A DNA stretch of 64,000 nt from Variovorax ginsengisoli (GTDB lineage: Bacteria > Pseudomonadota > Gammaproteobacteria > Burkholderiales > Burkholderiaceae_C): contig NZ_JAUJZH010000008.1 in the NCBI RefSeq assembly GCF_030486595.1, positions 186,001 to 250,000 on the forward strand, read 5' to 3'. Below the pieces are notes generated by a model that ran no database searches, was not told where the DNA came from, and worked only from the letters and a program-made list of their open reading frames with translations. Both the position numbers and the translations under genes were made by a program. Positions within the stretch are counted from its first letter, which is position 1. Each line of letters begins with the position of its first letter. Of the stretch, positions 35,365 through 45,256 are shown one piece after another.

Positions 35365-36699
35365 ATGCCGTTTCGTATCGCTACCTTCCTCACGGCGTCC
35401 GCGCTTGGCGGTGCCCTGGCCACGGCCTTGCTGAACTGGCACCACGCCTGGCTCGGCGCCTGGCTGGGCGCGGTGCTGTGGCTGGTGCTCGACGCCTGGC
35501 GCGCCCAGCGGCTGCTGAACGTGCTGCGCCGCGATGCGGCCGGGCTGCCTTCGCGCGGCGCGGGCGTCTGGGGCGAACTGTCCGAGCGCATCCGCAAGCT
35601 TCTGCGCGAGCGCGAACAGCAGACCCGCCAGGCCGAAGACCGGCTGCAGGAATTCCTGGCCGCCATCCAGGCCTCGCCGAACGGTGTCGTGCTGCTCGAC
35701 GAGCAGGGCCGCATCGAATGGTGCAACCAGACGGCCGCCGGCCAGTTCGGCATCGATGCCGAACGCGACCTGCTGCAGCACATGGCGAACCTGGTGCGCG
35801 ACCCGGCGTTCGTCGCCTACCTGGCGTCCTGGAACTACAGCCGCGACGTCGTGATCGATGCCCAGGGGCCGCAGCAGCGCAGCCATCCGGCCCGCCTGTC
35901 GGTGCAGGTGCACCCCTATGCCGGCAACCGCCGCATGCTGCTGACGCGTGACATCACCTCGCTCGAGCAGGCCGAGGCGATGCGGCGCGACTTCGTCGCC
36001 AACGTCTCGCACGAGATCCGCACCCCGCTCACGGTGCTGGCCGGTTTCGTCGAAACGCTGCAGAACCTGCCGCTCGACGCCGAGGAGCGGGCCCGCTACC
36101 TGGGCCTGATGGCGCAGCAGTCACACCGCATGGAGACGCTGGTCAACGACCTGCTGACCCTGTCGCGCCTGGAGGGCAGCGCGGCCCCGCCGGCGACCCG
36201 CTGGACCCGCATGCGGGCCTTGATGGCGCAGTGCGAGGACGAGGGCCGGGGCTTGTCGAGCCGGCTGAGCTCGCACGGGCATCGCCTGTCGTTCTCGATG
36301 GAAGCCGACTCCGAGATCGCCGGCGCGCCGACCGAGCTGCAGAGCGCCATGTCCAACCTGCTGAGCAACGCGATCCGCTACACGCCCGGCGGCGGCGAGG
36401 TCGCCGTCAGCTGGCGCCTGCTGCCCGACGGTCGTGGCGAGTACGCGGTGCGCGACAGCGGTCCGGGCATCGCGGCCGAGCACCTGCCGCGGCTGACCGA
36501 GCGCTTCTACCGCATCGACCGCAGCCGCTCGCGCGAGACCGGCGGTACTGGCCTCGGGCTGGCGATCGTCAAGCACATCGCCCAGCGCCACGGCGCCGAG
36601 CTGCGCATCGAGAGCACGCTTGGCAAGGGCTCGCGCTTCGCGCTGGTGTTTCCGCCGGCCCGGCTGCGGCAGGCGACGCCCCTCAGCGCCGTCGCCTGA
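35365..36699 (+). CDS. phoR: Phosphate regulon sensor histidine kinase PhoR
   Basis: A 444-residue kinase: two short N-terminal hydrophobic segments (about 5-22 and 27-45) with almost no periplasmic loop, as usual for PhoR, a PAS domain (about 95-190), HisKA with phospho-His 216 in NVSHEIRTPLTVLAGF, and HATPase with NLLSNAIRYTPGGG, DSGPGIAAEHL and GGTGLGLAIVKHI. ATG 35365 is used; a TTG three codons earlier is possible. It ends 17 bases inside the convergent MATE gene. Confidence 0.94.
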   Translation: MPFRIATFLTASALGGALATALLNWHHAWLGAWLGAVLWLVLDAWRAQRLLNVLRRDAAGLPSRGAGVWGELSERIRKLLREREQQTRQAEDRLQEFLAAIQASPNGVVLLDEQGRIEWCNQTAAGQFGIDAERDLLQHMANLVRDPAFVAYLASWNYSRDVVIDAQGPQQRSHPARLSVQVHPYAGNRRMLLTRDITSLEQAEAMRRDFVANVSHEIRTPLTVLAGFVETLQNLPLDAEERARYLGLMAQQSHRMETLVNDLLTLSRLEGSAAPPATRWTRMRALMAQCEDEGRGLSSRLSSHGHRLSFSMEADSEIAGAPTELQSAMSNLLSNAIRYTPGGGEVAVSWRLLPDGRGEYAVRDSGPGIAAEHLPRLTERFYRIDRSRSRETGGTGLGLAIVKHIAQRHGAELRIESTLGKGSRFALVFPPARLRQATPLSAVA

Positions 36700-38047
36700 G
36701 CGTCGCCAGCAGCAGTGCGACGAACAGGCCGGCCGTGAGCGCCAGGGCCGCCGCGCCCATGAGCCAGAAGGCGAGCGGTGACGCCATCGCGACCCACGGG
36801 CCGATGCCGCGGTAGGCCAGCAGGTAGCCGCCGCCCAGTCCCATGCCCCACAGCAGCGCGCAGTACAGCGCGAGCGGCATCACCGTGACGTGGTAGCAGC
36901 GCAGGACGAAGACGCACAGCGTCTGCAGCGCGTCCGCGAAGTGATAGAGCGCGGTGGCCAGCAGCAGCGTGGCGCCGAGCGCGATCACCGCCGGGTTGGC
37001 CGAATAGACGGCGGCCAGCTGCCAGCGCAGCGCCGCCATCGCCCCCGCGAACAGCAAGGCGAAGAGCACGGTCAGCTCGAAGCCGCGGGCGCAGGCGCGC
37101 CGCGCGAGCGCGGCGTCGCCGGCGCCGAGCCAGTAGCTGACGCGCGCACTGGTCGCGATCGAGAGCGACAGCGGCACCATGTAGGCGACCGCCGTGAGGT
37201 TGGCGGCGATCTGGTGGGCCGCCGAGGCCGCGGTGCCCAGCCGGGCGATGAACAGCGCCATCAGCGTGAACGACGTCACTTCGACCAGCACCGAGAGCCC
37301 GGCCGGCACGCCCAGCCGGGCGAACTGGCGCAGCTGGCGCCAGTCGGGCGGCTCGATGCGCTGCCAGAAGCGGTAGCCGGTGTAGAAGGGATCGCTGCGC
37401 AGAAGCCAGACGGCGGCGCCGAGCATCGCGTAGTTGACCACCAGCGTGGCCCAGCCGCAGCCCACCAGTCCCAGCGCCGGCAGCCCGGCGCCGCCGAAGG
37501 CGAACCAGATCGACAGCGGCAGCTTCAGGCCCAGCGACGCCAACTGCAGCCAGGTCACGAGCTGGGGCTTGCCCAGGCTCTGGCTGAGAGTGCTGAAGAC
37601 GCGGAACAGCAGCGCCGGCGCCAGCGCGAAGGCCAGCACCTGGAGGTAGGCCTCGACGTCATGTCGCATGGCCGCTGGCACCTCGGTCCAGCGCAGCAGC
37701 GGTGCGGGAAAGAGCAGCAGCCCCATGCCGAGCGCGATCGCGGCGGCGCAGAGGTAGAGCGACTGGCGCACCGAGCGGCCGACATCGGCGGTGCGGCGGC
37801 CGCCGTGCAGTTCGGCCCAGATCGGCAGAAGGGCCTGCAGCCCGCCCATCAACGAGACGTAGACGCTGATGAAGATCGCCGAGCCGACCGACAGGGCGGC
37901 CAGTGCGCCTTCGGCGTAGCGGCCGGCCACGATCGTGTCGGTGACGCCGAAAGCCATCACCGCGAGCTGGCCGACCAGCACCGTCGCGGCGTGGCGTGCG
38001 ATCAGGCCTCGGTCCCGGCTGGCGCCCGGCTTGCTAGCCACCGCCAC
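36683..38047 (-). CDS. MATE family efflux transporter
   Basis: A 454-residue, 12-helix MATE transporter in two six-helix halves; GQLAVMAFGVTDTIVAGRYA at the N terminus is the NorM-type signature with the conserved Asp, and the second half begins near GVPAGLSVLVEVTSFTLMAL. It exports cationic drugs or metabolites with Na+ or H+. Its start overlaps the end of the upstream membrane protein gene by 14 bases. Confidence 0.9.
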   Translation of the reverse strand: MAVASKPGASRDRGLIARHAATVLVGQLAVMAFGVTDTIVAGRYAEGALAALSVGSAIFISVYVSLMGGLQALLPIWAELHGGRRTADVGRSVRQSLYLCAAAIALGMGLLLFPAPLLRWTEVPAAMRHDVEAYLQVLAFALAPALLFRVFSTLSQSLGKPQLVTWLQLASLGLKLPLSIWFAFGGAGLPALGLVGCGWATLVVNYAMLGAAVWLLRSDPFYTGYRFWQRIEPPDWRQLRQFARLGVPAGLSVLVEVTSFTLMALFIARLGTAASAAHQIAANLTAVAYMVPLSLSIATSARVSYWLGAGDAALARRACARGFELTVLFALLFAGAMAALRWQLAAVYSANPAVIALGATLLLATALYHFADALQTLCVFVLRCYHVTVMPLALYCALLWGMGLGGGYLLAYRGIGPWVAMASPLAFWLMGAAALALTAGLFVALLLATLRRRR

Positions 38048-39779
38048 CGGCCGGCGTGATGCGTTGGTAGAGCAGCAGGTCGTCGCTCGGGCTGGTCGGG
38101 CGGCGCAAGGTGCCGATCAGGCGCCAGCCGTCGAGGCTCACGATGTCATGCAGGCGGGCGATCGCCGCCGGGCTCACCAGCAGCCAGGGGCAGGGCGCCT
38201 CGGTGGCGAGCGACCTCAGCTTGAAATTGCCGTGGTAGCGCAGCGCGGCGATGTGCGGCCGGCTGAGCGCGAGTTCGGAGATGCACTCGGTCTGGCCGAC
38301 TTTTTCGGAAATCGCGTGGACCTGGGGGATGTAGCTGCGCGCGTAGTCGAGCAGCGGCAGCCACAGCGTCATCAGCAGCATCCAGCACAGCGCGGCGCCG
38401 CCGGCCGGCAGCACCAGGGTCTTCCAGAGCGCGGCGCGATGGCGGCCGGTGCGCCAGCGCACCAGCCAGGCCCAGGCCAGCGTCGCGACCAGCGCGAAGA
38501 CGAAGGCCACGGCCGAGAAATGCGGCACGAAGCCGGGCGCCAGCTTGGCGACGTTGGCGGCCGGCTTGGCCGGCACGCCGGTCTGCATCGCCACCCACAT
38601 CACCCAGATGATGATGGCCGAGCCGGTGAAGAACAGCAGCGTGAACCAGTCGATCAGCGCCGCCACGCTGCGCCGCAGGGTCGGCAGCGCGAATGCCGCC
38701 AGCGTGGCGAGGGCCGGCAGCCCGAGCAGCAGCGAGCGCTCGGAGAAATCGGTGGTCCAGGTCGCCAGCAGCGGCACCAGGGCGAACCACAGCGGCAGCG
38801 CCACGTGGCGCGCGAGCAGCTGCCGACGCCAGCGCCAGAGGGTCCACACCGCCAGCGGCCAGGTCGGCCAGGTGAACCACAGCAGCAGCTTGGCCTGGTC
38901 GCGCAAGTCGGCGATCAGGCGCACGTTCGGGTCGCTGCCGGGCAGGTCGATCTTCCATTGGAAAAGGCCGAGCCCGACGCCGAGCGCCGCAGCCAGCAGC
39001 GTCGTGCCGAGCACGGCGGCGATGGCGCCGCGGCTGTAGATCGGCTCGGATTCAGGCTCTTCATCGTCGCTGCTGCGGCGGCGCTCGGCGACGAGCACCC
39101 CGACGCAGCCGAGACCCAGTGCCAGGCCGACCGTCGGTCCGCCGGACAGCACCAGGCCGAGGCTGCCGACCAGCAACGCGACGAAGGCGCCGATGCGGTG
39201 ATGGGGCAGCGCCGCGACGCCGTAGAAGAGGTGCGCGGCGAAGAACAGCTGGGCCAGCGCCGGCGTGGTCTCATGGCCCAGTTGCGCCAGGCCCAGCGAG
39301 GCGATCAGCGCCATCAGGGCGCCGTCGGCGATGGCCCGCGCATAGTCGGTGGGCCGGGCCTCGCCGCCGAAGGCGAAGGCCACCGGCTGCGCCCGCCGCG
39401 TGCGCGCCAGGTAGTAGGCGGCATACCAGGTGGCCGCAAAGGCACCGGCCAGGAGCAGGGCGAAAGCGATCCGCACGGCGAGGTCGGGATTGATCCAGGC
39501 CGGTGCGATCTTGATCGCCCAGGCGCCGATCCAGTACGGCAGCAGCGCTGGCGTCTCGGGACTCAGGCTCAGCAGCAACGGATCGAACCAGCGGGCCAGG
39601 CCGCCGCCGCCCTGCGCAAGCTCGGCCATGAAGCCGAAGGCCGCGATATCGGCGCTCTTCCATGGCCCTCGGCCCAGCAACCCCGGCATCAGGTAAGCCG
39701 CACACAGCAGCAGCAGCGCGATCCGCGGCAGGCGGCGCACGGCGCTTTGGGCAACGATCGCGGGCGTCGGCTGGTTCAA
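38034..39779 (-). CDS. Polytopic membrane protein, ArnT/PMT-type glycosyltransferase-like
   Basis: A protein of about 581 residues with roughly 12 hydrophobic segments. After the first helix it has LLGRGPWKSADIAAFGFM, like the first periplasmic loop of GT-C (GT39/GT83) enzymes, where an acidic residue is catalytic; the C terminus is a small soluble domain. Such enzymes transfer lipid-linked sugars in the envelope. The start is unsure: TTG 39779 is chosen (it gives MNQPTPAIVAQ...) but has no clear ribosome site. Upstream of the MATE gene with which it overlaps. Confidence 0.6.
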   Translation of the reverse strand: MNQPTPAIVAQSAVRRLPRIALLLLCAAYLMPGLLGRGPWKSADIAAFGFMAELAQGGGGLARWFDPLLLSLSPETPALLPYWIGAWAIKIAPAWINPDLAVRIAFALLLAGAFAATWYAAYYLARTRRAQPVAFAFGGEARPTDYARAIADGALMALIASLGLAQLGHETTPALAQLFFAAHLFYGVAALPHHRIGAFVALLVGSLGLVLSGGPTVGLALGLGCVGVLVAERRRSSDDEEPESEPIYSRGAIAAVLGTTLLAAALGVGLGLFQWKIDLPGSDPNVRLIADLRDQAKLLLWFTWPTWPLAVWTLWRWRRQLLARHVALPLWFALVPLLATWTTDFSERSLLLGLPALATLAAFALPTLRRSVAALIDWFTLLFFTGSAIIIWVMWVAMQTGVPAKPAANVAKLAPGFVPHFSAVAFVFALVATLAWAWLVRWRTGRHRAALWKTLVLPAGGAALCWMLLMTLWLPLLDYARSYIPQVHAISEKVGQTECISELALSRPHIAALRYHGNFKLRSLATEAPCPWLLVSPAAIARLHDIVSLDGWRLIGTLRRPTSPSDDLLLYQRITPAGGGG

Positions 39780-39812
39780 GGGTCGGGAGTTGGAGAGAGG
39801 CAGATGTGAAAA

Positions 39813-39840
39813 AGGGCAGCGCGGTAAACCGGGCTGCCCT
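39813..39840 (-). terminator. Rho-independent terminator after rpmE2
   Basis: AGGGCAGC (39813-39820) pairs with GCTGCCCT (39833-39840); read on the minus strand the stem ends in a run of five T. It lies 20 bases after the L31 stop codon. Confidence 0.85.
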
Positions 39841-39859
39841 CGACGCGGAAGCGCCTTCC

Positions 39860-40129
39860 TTACTTGGAGGCGGCGCCGGTCGTCTTGCCGAAGCGGTTGC
39901 GGAACTTCTCGACGCGGCCACCCATGTTGTCGACCGACTTTTGCGTGCCGGTGTAGAAGGGGTGCGACTCGCTCGAGGTGTCGAGCTTGAAGAGAGGCAG
40001 TTCGCGACCGTCGTCGGTCTTGCCCATTTCCTTGGTGTTCGCGCACGAACGGGTCACGAACTTGAAGCCGTTCGAGAGGTCAACGAACAGAACTTCGCGG
40101 TAGTTGGGGTGAATGCCTTCTTTAGCCAT
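39860..40129 (-). CDS. rpmE2: 50S ribosomal protein L31 type B
   Basis: An 89-residue L31: [17 protein letters not shown] at the start, [19 protein letters not shown], and [12 protein letters not shown] then [11 protein letters not shown] at the end. It lacks the CxxC zinc pairs of type A L31, so it is the zinc-independent form usually made when zinc is scarce, though here no Zur site was identified in the 123-base upstream gap. Own terminator downstream. Confidence 0.94.
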   Translation of the reverse strand: MAKEGIHPNYREVLFVDLSNGFKFVTRSCANTKEMGKTDDGRELPLFKLDTSSESHPFYTGTQKSVDNMGGRVEKFRNRFGKTTGAASK

Positions 40130-40252
40130 GATTCAAATCCTTTGGGTCGATGCGAGAGCCACTTGCCGGGCAGGACGCCAACGAGAGCACTTTTCGCTAA
40201 GCCCGCAATTATCGCATACTGGCCTGTTTCAGCGCCAGAGGCCCGTTTCAAC

Positions 40253-41314
40253 ATGCCATCTCCCACCCTGAAGGCCGGCCTGGTCGGCTACGGATTCGCC
40301 GGCCAGACCTTTCATGCGCCCGTGCTGTCGGCGGTTCCGGGGCTCGAGCTCGGTGCTGTGGCCAGCTCCCAGCCGAACAAGGTGCATGCCAACTGGCCGC
40401 GTGTCGACGTGGTCCCGGACGTCGGTGCGCTGTTGCGTCGAAGCGACATCGATCTGGTGGTGGTGGCCGCCCCCAACGCCCAGCATCATCCGGTCGCGCG
40501 GGCGGCGCTGGAGGCCGGCAAGCACGTCGTGGTCGACAAGCCCTTCACCCTCGATGCGGCCCAGGCGCGCGATCTCGCGGCGCTGGCGAAGCGCCAGGGG
40601 CGGCTGCTGTCGGTGTACCAGAACCGGCGTTTCGACTCGGACTTCCTGAGCCTGCGCGACCTGCTCGCGCGCCGCGAGCTCGGTCGTCCGGTGTTCTTCG
40701 AATCGCACTTCGATCGCTTCCGGCCGCAGGTGCGCGAGCGCTGGCGCGAGCAGCCGGTGCCTGGCGCCGGCCTGTGGGTCGATCTGGGCGCCCACCTGGT
40801 CGACCAGGCGGTGCAGCTCTTCGGGCGGCCCGACACGCTGCAGCTGGACACCGCCGCGCTGCGCGAGCGGGCGCTGGTCGAGGACTATTTTCATGCCGTG
40901 CTGCGCTACGAGAGCGGCGAGCACGCGCCCTTGCGGGTGGTGCTGCACGCGACCACGCTGGCGGCGTTTCCGGCGCCGCGCTACATCGTGCACGGCACTC
41001 GCGGCAGCTACCTGAAGCGCGGGGTCGATCCGCAGGAAGACGCACTGCGCGCCGGTGGCCGGCCCGGCGATGCGCAATGGGGCGCCGACCCGGTCGATGG
41101 CGAACTCACGCTGGTGGGGCTGGATGGCAGCGCACGCACGCAGAAGCTTCCCACGCAGTCGGGGAACTACGTGAGCTACTACGCGGCGGTGCGCGATGCG
41201 ATCCTGGGGAAGGGCCCGAATCCGGTGACGCCGGAGCAGGCGGTCGAGCTGATGGAACTGCTGGACCTGGGGCGCCAGAGCGCGGCGGAAGGCCGGGCCC
41301 TGGCGGCGCGCTGA
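40253..41314 (+). CDS. Gfo/Idh/MocA family oxidoreductase
   Basis: A 353-residue NAD(P)-dependent oxidoreductase: Rossmann motif GLVGYGFAGQTFHAP (residues 8-22), VVVAAPNAQHHPVARAALEAGKHV-type strand-helix, catalytic EKP-type motif VVDKPFT (about 95, Asp for Glu), and the (beta/alpha) domain with GAGLWVDLGAHLVDQ, where the D-x3-H is the usual catalytic pair. Closest in style to YdgJ/IolX-like sugar or inositol dehydrogenases. Single gene, convergent with rho. Confidence 0.87.
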   Translation: MPSPTLKAGLVGYGFAGQTFHAPVLSAVPGLELGAVASSQPNKVHANWPRVDVVPDVGALLRRSDIDLVVVAAPNAQHHPVARAALEAGKHVVVDKPFTLDAAQARDLAALAKRQGRLLSVYQNRRFDSDFLSLRDLLARRELGRPVFFESHFDRFRPQVRERWREQPVPGAGLWVDLGAHLVDQAVQLFGRPDTLQLDTAALRERALVEDYFHAVLRYESGEHAPLRVVLHATTLAAFPAPRYIVHGTRGSYLKRGVDPQEDALRAGGRPGDAQWGADPVDGELTLVGLDGSARTQKLPTQSGNYVSYYAAVRDAILGKGPNPVTPEQAVELMELLDLGRQSAAEGRALAAR

Positions 41315-41338
41315 CAAGGCGTCAGCGCGAGGAGGCGT

Positions 41339-42604
41339 TCAGCCTCCGCGACGCATCATGTCGAAGAACTCGACATTGGTTTTCGTCGCCTTCATGTTCT
41401 TGAGCATCAGCTCCATCGACTCGATCTCGTCCATGTTGTACATGAGCTGGCGCAGGATGCGGGTCTTCTGCAGGATCTCGGGCGCGAGCAGCAGCTCTTC
41501 GCGGCGGGTGCCGCTGCGGTTGAGCTGGATCGAGGGGAACACGCGCTTTTCGTAGAGGCGGCGGTCGAGGTGGATTTCGGAGTTGCCGGTGCCCTTGAAC
41601 TCTTCGAAGATCACTTCGTCCATGCGGCTGCCGGTGTCGATCAGGGCGGTGCCGATGATCGTCAGCGAGCCGCCTTCTTCGACGTTGCGGGCCGCGCCGA
41701 GGAAGCGCTTGGGGCGCTGCAGCGCGTTGGAGTCGACACCGCCGGTGAGCACCTTGCCCGACGACGGCACGACGTTGTTGTAGGCGCGGGCCAGGCGGGT
41801 GATCGAGTCGAGCAGGATCACGACGTCCTTCTTGAGCTCGACCAGGCGCTTGGCGCGCTCGATCACCATTTCGGCGACGTGTACGTGGCGCGCGGCGGGC
41901 TCGTCGAAAGTCGAGGCGATGACCTCGCCCTTCACGGTGCGCTGCATCTCGGTGACTTCTTCGGGCCGCTCGTCCACCAGCAGCACCATCATGTGCACTT
42001 CGGGGTAGTTGGCGCTGATCGCGTGCGCGATGTGCTGCATCATCACGGTCTTGCCGCTCTTGGGCGGCGCCACCAGCAGGGCTCGCTGCCCCTTGCCGAT
42101 GGGGGCGATGATGTCGATGATCCGGCCGGTGATGTTCTCTTCGCCCTTGAAGCCGTCGCGCTCGAGCTTCATCTGCTCCTTCGGGAACAGCGGCGTCAGG
42201 TTCTCGAACATGACCTTGTGCTTGTTGTTCTCGGGCAGGCCGTCGTTGACCTTGTCGAGCTTGGTCAGCGCGAAGTAGCGCTCGCCATCCTTGGGCGTGC
42301 GCACTTCGCCTTCGATCATGTCGCCGGTGTGCAGGTTGAAGCGGCGCACCTGGCTCGGCGAGATGTAGATGTCGTCGGTGCTGGCCGTGAAGCTGGTGTC
42401 GGGGCTGCGCAGGAAGCCGAAGCCGTCGGGCAGGATCTCGAGCACGCCGTCGGCAAACACCTGTTCGCCGGCCTTTGCGCGCTTCTTGATGATCGCGAAC
42501 ATGAGCTCCTGCTTGCGCATGCGCCCGACGTTTTCGATCTCAAGGGCTTCGGCCTGCTTGAGGACTTCGGACACGTGGAGTGCCTTGAGTTCGTTTAAGT
42601 GCAT
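41339..42604 (-). CDS. rho: Transcription termination factor Rho
   Basis: A 421-residue Rho: N-terminal Rho-N helices ([19 protein letters not shown]), the cold-shock RNA-binding domain with [11 protein letters not shown] and [16 protein letters not shown], and the RecA-like ATPase with Walker [21 protein letters not shown] (about 170-188), Walker [16 protein letters not shown] and the Q-loop/R-loop [20 protein letters not shown]. Hexameric helicase. Downstream of trxA, a conserved order. Confidence 0.97.
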   Translation of the reverse strand: MHLNELKALHVSEVLKQAEALEIENVGRMRKQELMFAIIKKRAKAGEQVFADGVLEILPDGFGFLRSPDTSFTASTDDIYISPSQVRRFNLHTGDMIEGEVRTPKDGERYFALTKLDKVNDGLPENNKHKVMFENLTPLFPKEQMKLERDGFKGEENITGRIIDIIAPIGKGQRALLVAPPKSGKTVMMQHIAHAISANYPEVHMMVLLVDERPEEVTEMQRTVKGEVIASTFDEPAARHVHVAEMVIERAKRLVELKKDVVILLDSITRLARAYNNVVPSSGKVLTGGVDSNALQRPKRFLGAARNVEEGGSLTIIGTALIDTGSRMDEVIFEEFKGTGNSEIHLDRRLYEKRVFPSIQLNRSGTRREELLLAPEILQKTRILRQLMYNMDEIESMELMLKNMKATKTNVEFFDMMRRGG

Positions 42605-42748
42605 GGAATGACCCCGTGCGGGGAAATCAGTCTGAAACCAGGAGGGGGAGGTTTGAGGAGAGGCGAGAAATGCCTCACAAACCGGGGAACTCGAACCGGG
42701 TCCCTGGAAGGGCCGGTGATCTGCGGGAGATTATGACAGGAAAATCGG

Positions 42749-42779
42749 CGGCTGCCGGCGCATTGCGCGCAGGCAGCCG
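42749..42779 (-). terminator. Possible terminator between trxA and rho
   Basis: CGGCTGCC (42749-42756) pairs with GGCAGCCG (42772-42779) with further GCGCA/TGCGC pairing inside. On the minus strand it is followed by CGATTTTCC, a weak T-run, ending the trxA message 10 bases after its stop. CATAAT just beyond could be the rho -10; the 140-base rho leader is otherwise unremarkable. Confidence 0.5.
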
Positions 42780-42788
42780 GACAAAGCT

Positions 42789-43121
42789 TCAGGCGAGCTG
42801 CTGGTCGATGAAGGCCGTGAGTTGCGCCTTGCTCATCGCGCCGACCTTGGTGGCGGCGAGCTGGCCGTCCTTGAACAGCATCAGGGTGGGGATGCCGCGG
42901 ATGCCGAACTTGGCGGGGATGTCGCGGTTCTCGTCGACATTCATCTTGGCGATCTGCAGCTTGCCCTCGTAGGTGTTGGACACCTCGTCGAGGATGGGCG
43001 CGATCATCTTGCACGGGCCGCACCATTCGGCCCAGTAGTCGACCAGCACGGGCTTGCCGGACTTGAGCACGTCGGCTTCGAAGGAGGAGTCGGAGATGTG
43101 TTTGATGAGGTCGCTGGCCAT
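42789..43121 (-). CDS. trxA: Thioredoxin 1
   Basis: A 110-residue thioredoxin with the active site WCGPC (residues 33-37), DYWAEW before it, the buried Asp and the cis-Pro loop [11 protein letters not shown] (about 73-83). The cytoplasmic general disulfide reductant. ATG 43121 gives the classical length. Upstream of rho and divergent from the BaiN-like flavoprotein gene. Confidence 0.97.
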   Translation of the reverse strand: MASDLIKHISDSSFEADVLKSGKPVLVDYWAEWCGPCKMIAPILDEVSNTYEGKLQIAKMNVDENRDIPAKFGIRGIPTLMLFKDGQLAATKVGAMSKAQLTAFIDQQLA

Positions 43122-43250
43122 GGGGTTGTGTCCTTCTGCGCGGAGAGTTTCGGTGTCGCCAAAGTGCAGGTCATTGTGACAGAAACCAAGTGGCGACGTG
43201 CCCGGCGCGGACGCTATGGCGCCGATAGCCAAAGCGGTGACACTCGACGC

Positions 43251-44489
43251 ATGAATCAGACAAGAAATGTTGCGGTGGTCGGTGGCGGCCCCGCCGGATT
43301 GATGGCCGCGGAAGTGCTCGCAAAAGAGGGCGCCGAGGTGCACGTCTACGACGCCATGCCCTCGGTCGGGCGCAAGTTCCTGCTTGCCGGCCGCGGTGGC
43401 CTCAACCTCACGCACTCCGAGCCCGGCGAGCTCTTCGCCACCCGCTTCGGCGAACGCAATGCGCAGATCGAGCCGCTGCTGCGGGTCTTCGGTCCGGACC
43501 AGATCCGCGCCTGGGCGCACGGCCTGGGCATCGAGACCTTCGTCGGCACCTCGGGGCGCGTGTTCCCGAAGGACATGAAGGCCGCGCCGCTGCTGCGTGC
43601 CTGGCTGCATCGGCTGCGGCAGGCCGGCGTGCGCTTTCACATGCGCCATCGCTGGCTCGGCTGGGACGACGCGCAGGCCGTGGCCACCACGCTGCGCTTC
43701 GCCGCGCCGGACGGCGAAGCCGCGGCCTCCCATGACGCCGTCGTGCTGGCGCTCGGCGGTGCCAGCTGGTCGCGGCTGGGGTCCGATGGCGCCTGGGTGC
43801 CGTGGGTGGCTGGGCGCGGCGTCGGGGTGGCGCCCCTGCTGCCGGCCAATTGCGGCTTCGACCTCGGCTGGACGCCGCACTTCGCCGAGCGTTTCGCCGG
43901 CATGCCCTTCAAGTCCGTGGCGATCGCGTTCAGCGATTCGCACGGTCGCAGCTTTGCGCGCAAGGGGGAGTTCGTCGCCACCGCCACCGGCATCGAGGGC
44001 AGCCTGGTCTATGCGGCGTCGGCCTTGCTGCGCGACGAGATCGCCGAGCGCGGCAGCGCCACGCTGATGCTCGACCTGCTGCCCGATCGCAGCGCCGAGC
44101 AGGTGCGCGCCGCGGTGCTGCACCCACGCGGCGCACGGTCGCTGGCCAGTCACTTGAAGAGCCGGCTCGGCATCGAGGGCATCAAGGCCGGTGTGCTGCA
44201 CGAGGTGCTCGACCGCGACGAGATGCATGCGCCGGACAAGCTGGCCGAGACCCTCAAGGCGGTGCCGCTCCGGCTGAAGGCCGCGCGACCCATCGACGAG
44301 GCGATCAGCACCGCCGGCGGCGTGCGTTTCGATGCGCTCGACGACCAGTTGATGGGGGTCGCGCTGCCGGGAGTTTTCTTTGCCGGCGAGATGCTCGACT
44401 GGGAGGCGCCGACCGGCGGCTACCTGCTGACCGCATCGATGGCCAGCGGTGCAGCGGCCGCGCGCGGCGTGCTGGCACGCTTGAAGTAG
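43251..44489 (+). CDS. BaiN/YhiN-family flavoprotein (HI0933-like, TIGR03862 type)
   Basis: A 412-residue FAD protein: N-terminal Rossmann motif [18 protein letters not shown] (residues 7-24), [18 protein letters not shown] (about 41-58) as the family marker, [20 protein letters not shown] (about 98) and the C-terminal [20 protein letters not shown] flavin motif. Members include bile-acid dehydroxylation reductase BaiN and many of unknown activity; the substrate here is unknown. Convergent with a small gene of unknown function. Confidence 0.85.
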   Translation: MNQTRNVAVVGGGPAGLMAAEVLAKEGAEVHVYDAMPSVGRKFLLAGRGGLNLTHSEPGELFATRFGERNAQIEPLLRVFGPDQIRAWAHGLGIETFVGTSGRVFPKDMKAAPLLRAWLHRLRQAGVRFHMRHRWLGWDDAQAVATTLRFAAPDGEAAASHDAVVLALGGASWSRLGSDGAWVPWVAGRGVGVAPLLPANCGFDLGWTPHFAERFAGMPFKSVAIAFSDSHGRSFARKGEFVATATGIEGSLVYAASALLRDEIAERGSATLMLDLLPDRSAEQVRAAVLHPRGARSLASHLKSRLGIEGIKAGVLHEVLDRDEMHAPDKLAETLKAVPLRLKAARPIDEAISTAGGVRFDALDDQLMGVALPGVFFAGEMLDWEAPTGGYLLTASMASGAAAARGVLARLK

Positions 44490-44501
44490 CGTCCGTTGGC
44501 C

Positions 44502-44687
44502 TCAGGCCGGGCCCAGCCAGTGGCGGGCGGTGGTGGCGATGACCTGTGCCGCCCGGGCCTTGATCTGCGGCGCTGCGGGCAGCTCGCAGGCCACCGGAAA
44601 CGGCCAGGACCTGCGCCTCGCAACGCGGGGCCGAGGCTCGAACGGCAGCACCCTGCCGGCGTTCGACGAGGGCGTGGGGTGGGGCAT
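44502..44687 (-). CDS. Hypothetical protein, 61 residues, behind a LexA-type box
   Basis: A short basic protein (many Arg in its first half) ending in QVIATTARHWLGPA. ATG 44687 has AAGGCGAG at good spacing, and 34 bases upstream a TAGAAT -10 on the minus strand (44726-44721) lies next to a perfect CTGT-N8-ACAG box. No family recognised, no membrane segment. Control by LexA is inferred from the box only. Confidence 0.5.
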   Translation of the reverse strand: MPHPTPSSNAGRVLPFEPRPRVARRRSWPFPVACELPAAPQIKARAAQVIATTARHWLGPA

Positions 44688-44735
44688 GGTCTCGCCTTGC
44701 GTGGTGATGGTGGGCGGTTCATTCTACAGAAGTAA

Positions 44736-44751
44736 CTGTATAAAAACACAG
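44736..44751. promoter_or_regulatory. LexA (SOS) box
   Basis: CTGTATAAAAACACAG, i.e. CTGT-N8-ACAG, the gamma/betaproteobacterial LexA consensus. It covers a TATAAA (44739-44744) usable as -10 on the plus strand and abuts the -35 area of a minus-strand promoter with TAGAAT as -10, so it could control the 61-residue gene, the plus-strand pair, or both. Confidence 0.65.
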
Positions 44752-44819
44752 GATCTTCAAAACTCGACCAATACCTTCGACTTAAGGCAGTCCTCAGCAA
44801 CCTCGTCGATGCTAGGGTC

Positions 44820-45236
44820 ATGAGCCCGAACCCCACACACACCGCCGCGGACCTGCTTGCCAGGGGTGGCCGCGCGGACGCACAAGCTTCAGCCCTGAGC
44901 CCCGAGACATCGACCGCCTGCCGACGCGCTGCGCGCGCGCTGACGGCCCATCTGCGCGCCTGCGGCGAGCAGGCGCTGAGCTATCCGCAGGTCAACCTGG
45001 TTCGGGCCCTGTATCTGGCCGAGACGGCCACCGGCCGCCCGCTGCGCAGCGCCAACCAGACCATGGGCATGGTGGCGCAGTTCTTCACGCCGACGCAGAT
45101 GGACTTCGCCGTCGAGTTGCTGACCGAGGCTTTCGATGGGGAGGAGGGCGAAGCCTGGGCCATCCTCTCGGAGCTCGAGCGCATCGCCGATGAAGCGGTG
45201 CCGGGTCGCCCGGACGCGAGCCGGCATCCCGACTGA
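44820..45236 (+). CDS. Hypothetical protein, 138 residues
   Basis: An acidic, helical protein with no membrane segment. FTPTQMDFAVELLTEAFDGE and EAWAILSELERIADEAVPG look like a four-helix bundle. Its ribosome site is weak. The start is 69 bases after the LexA box, and it is followed closely by a second unknown gene, suggesting a small damage-inducible operon. No family recognised. Confidence 0.65.
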   Translation: MSPNPTHTAADLLARGGRADAQASALSPETSTACRRAARALTAHLRACGEQALSYPQVNLVRALYLAETATGRPLRSANQTMGMVAQFFTPTQMDFAVELLTEAFDGEEGEAWAILSELERIADEAVPGRPDASRHPD

Positions 45237-45256
45237 GCGTGGAGGCGCCGCAGCCC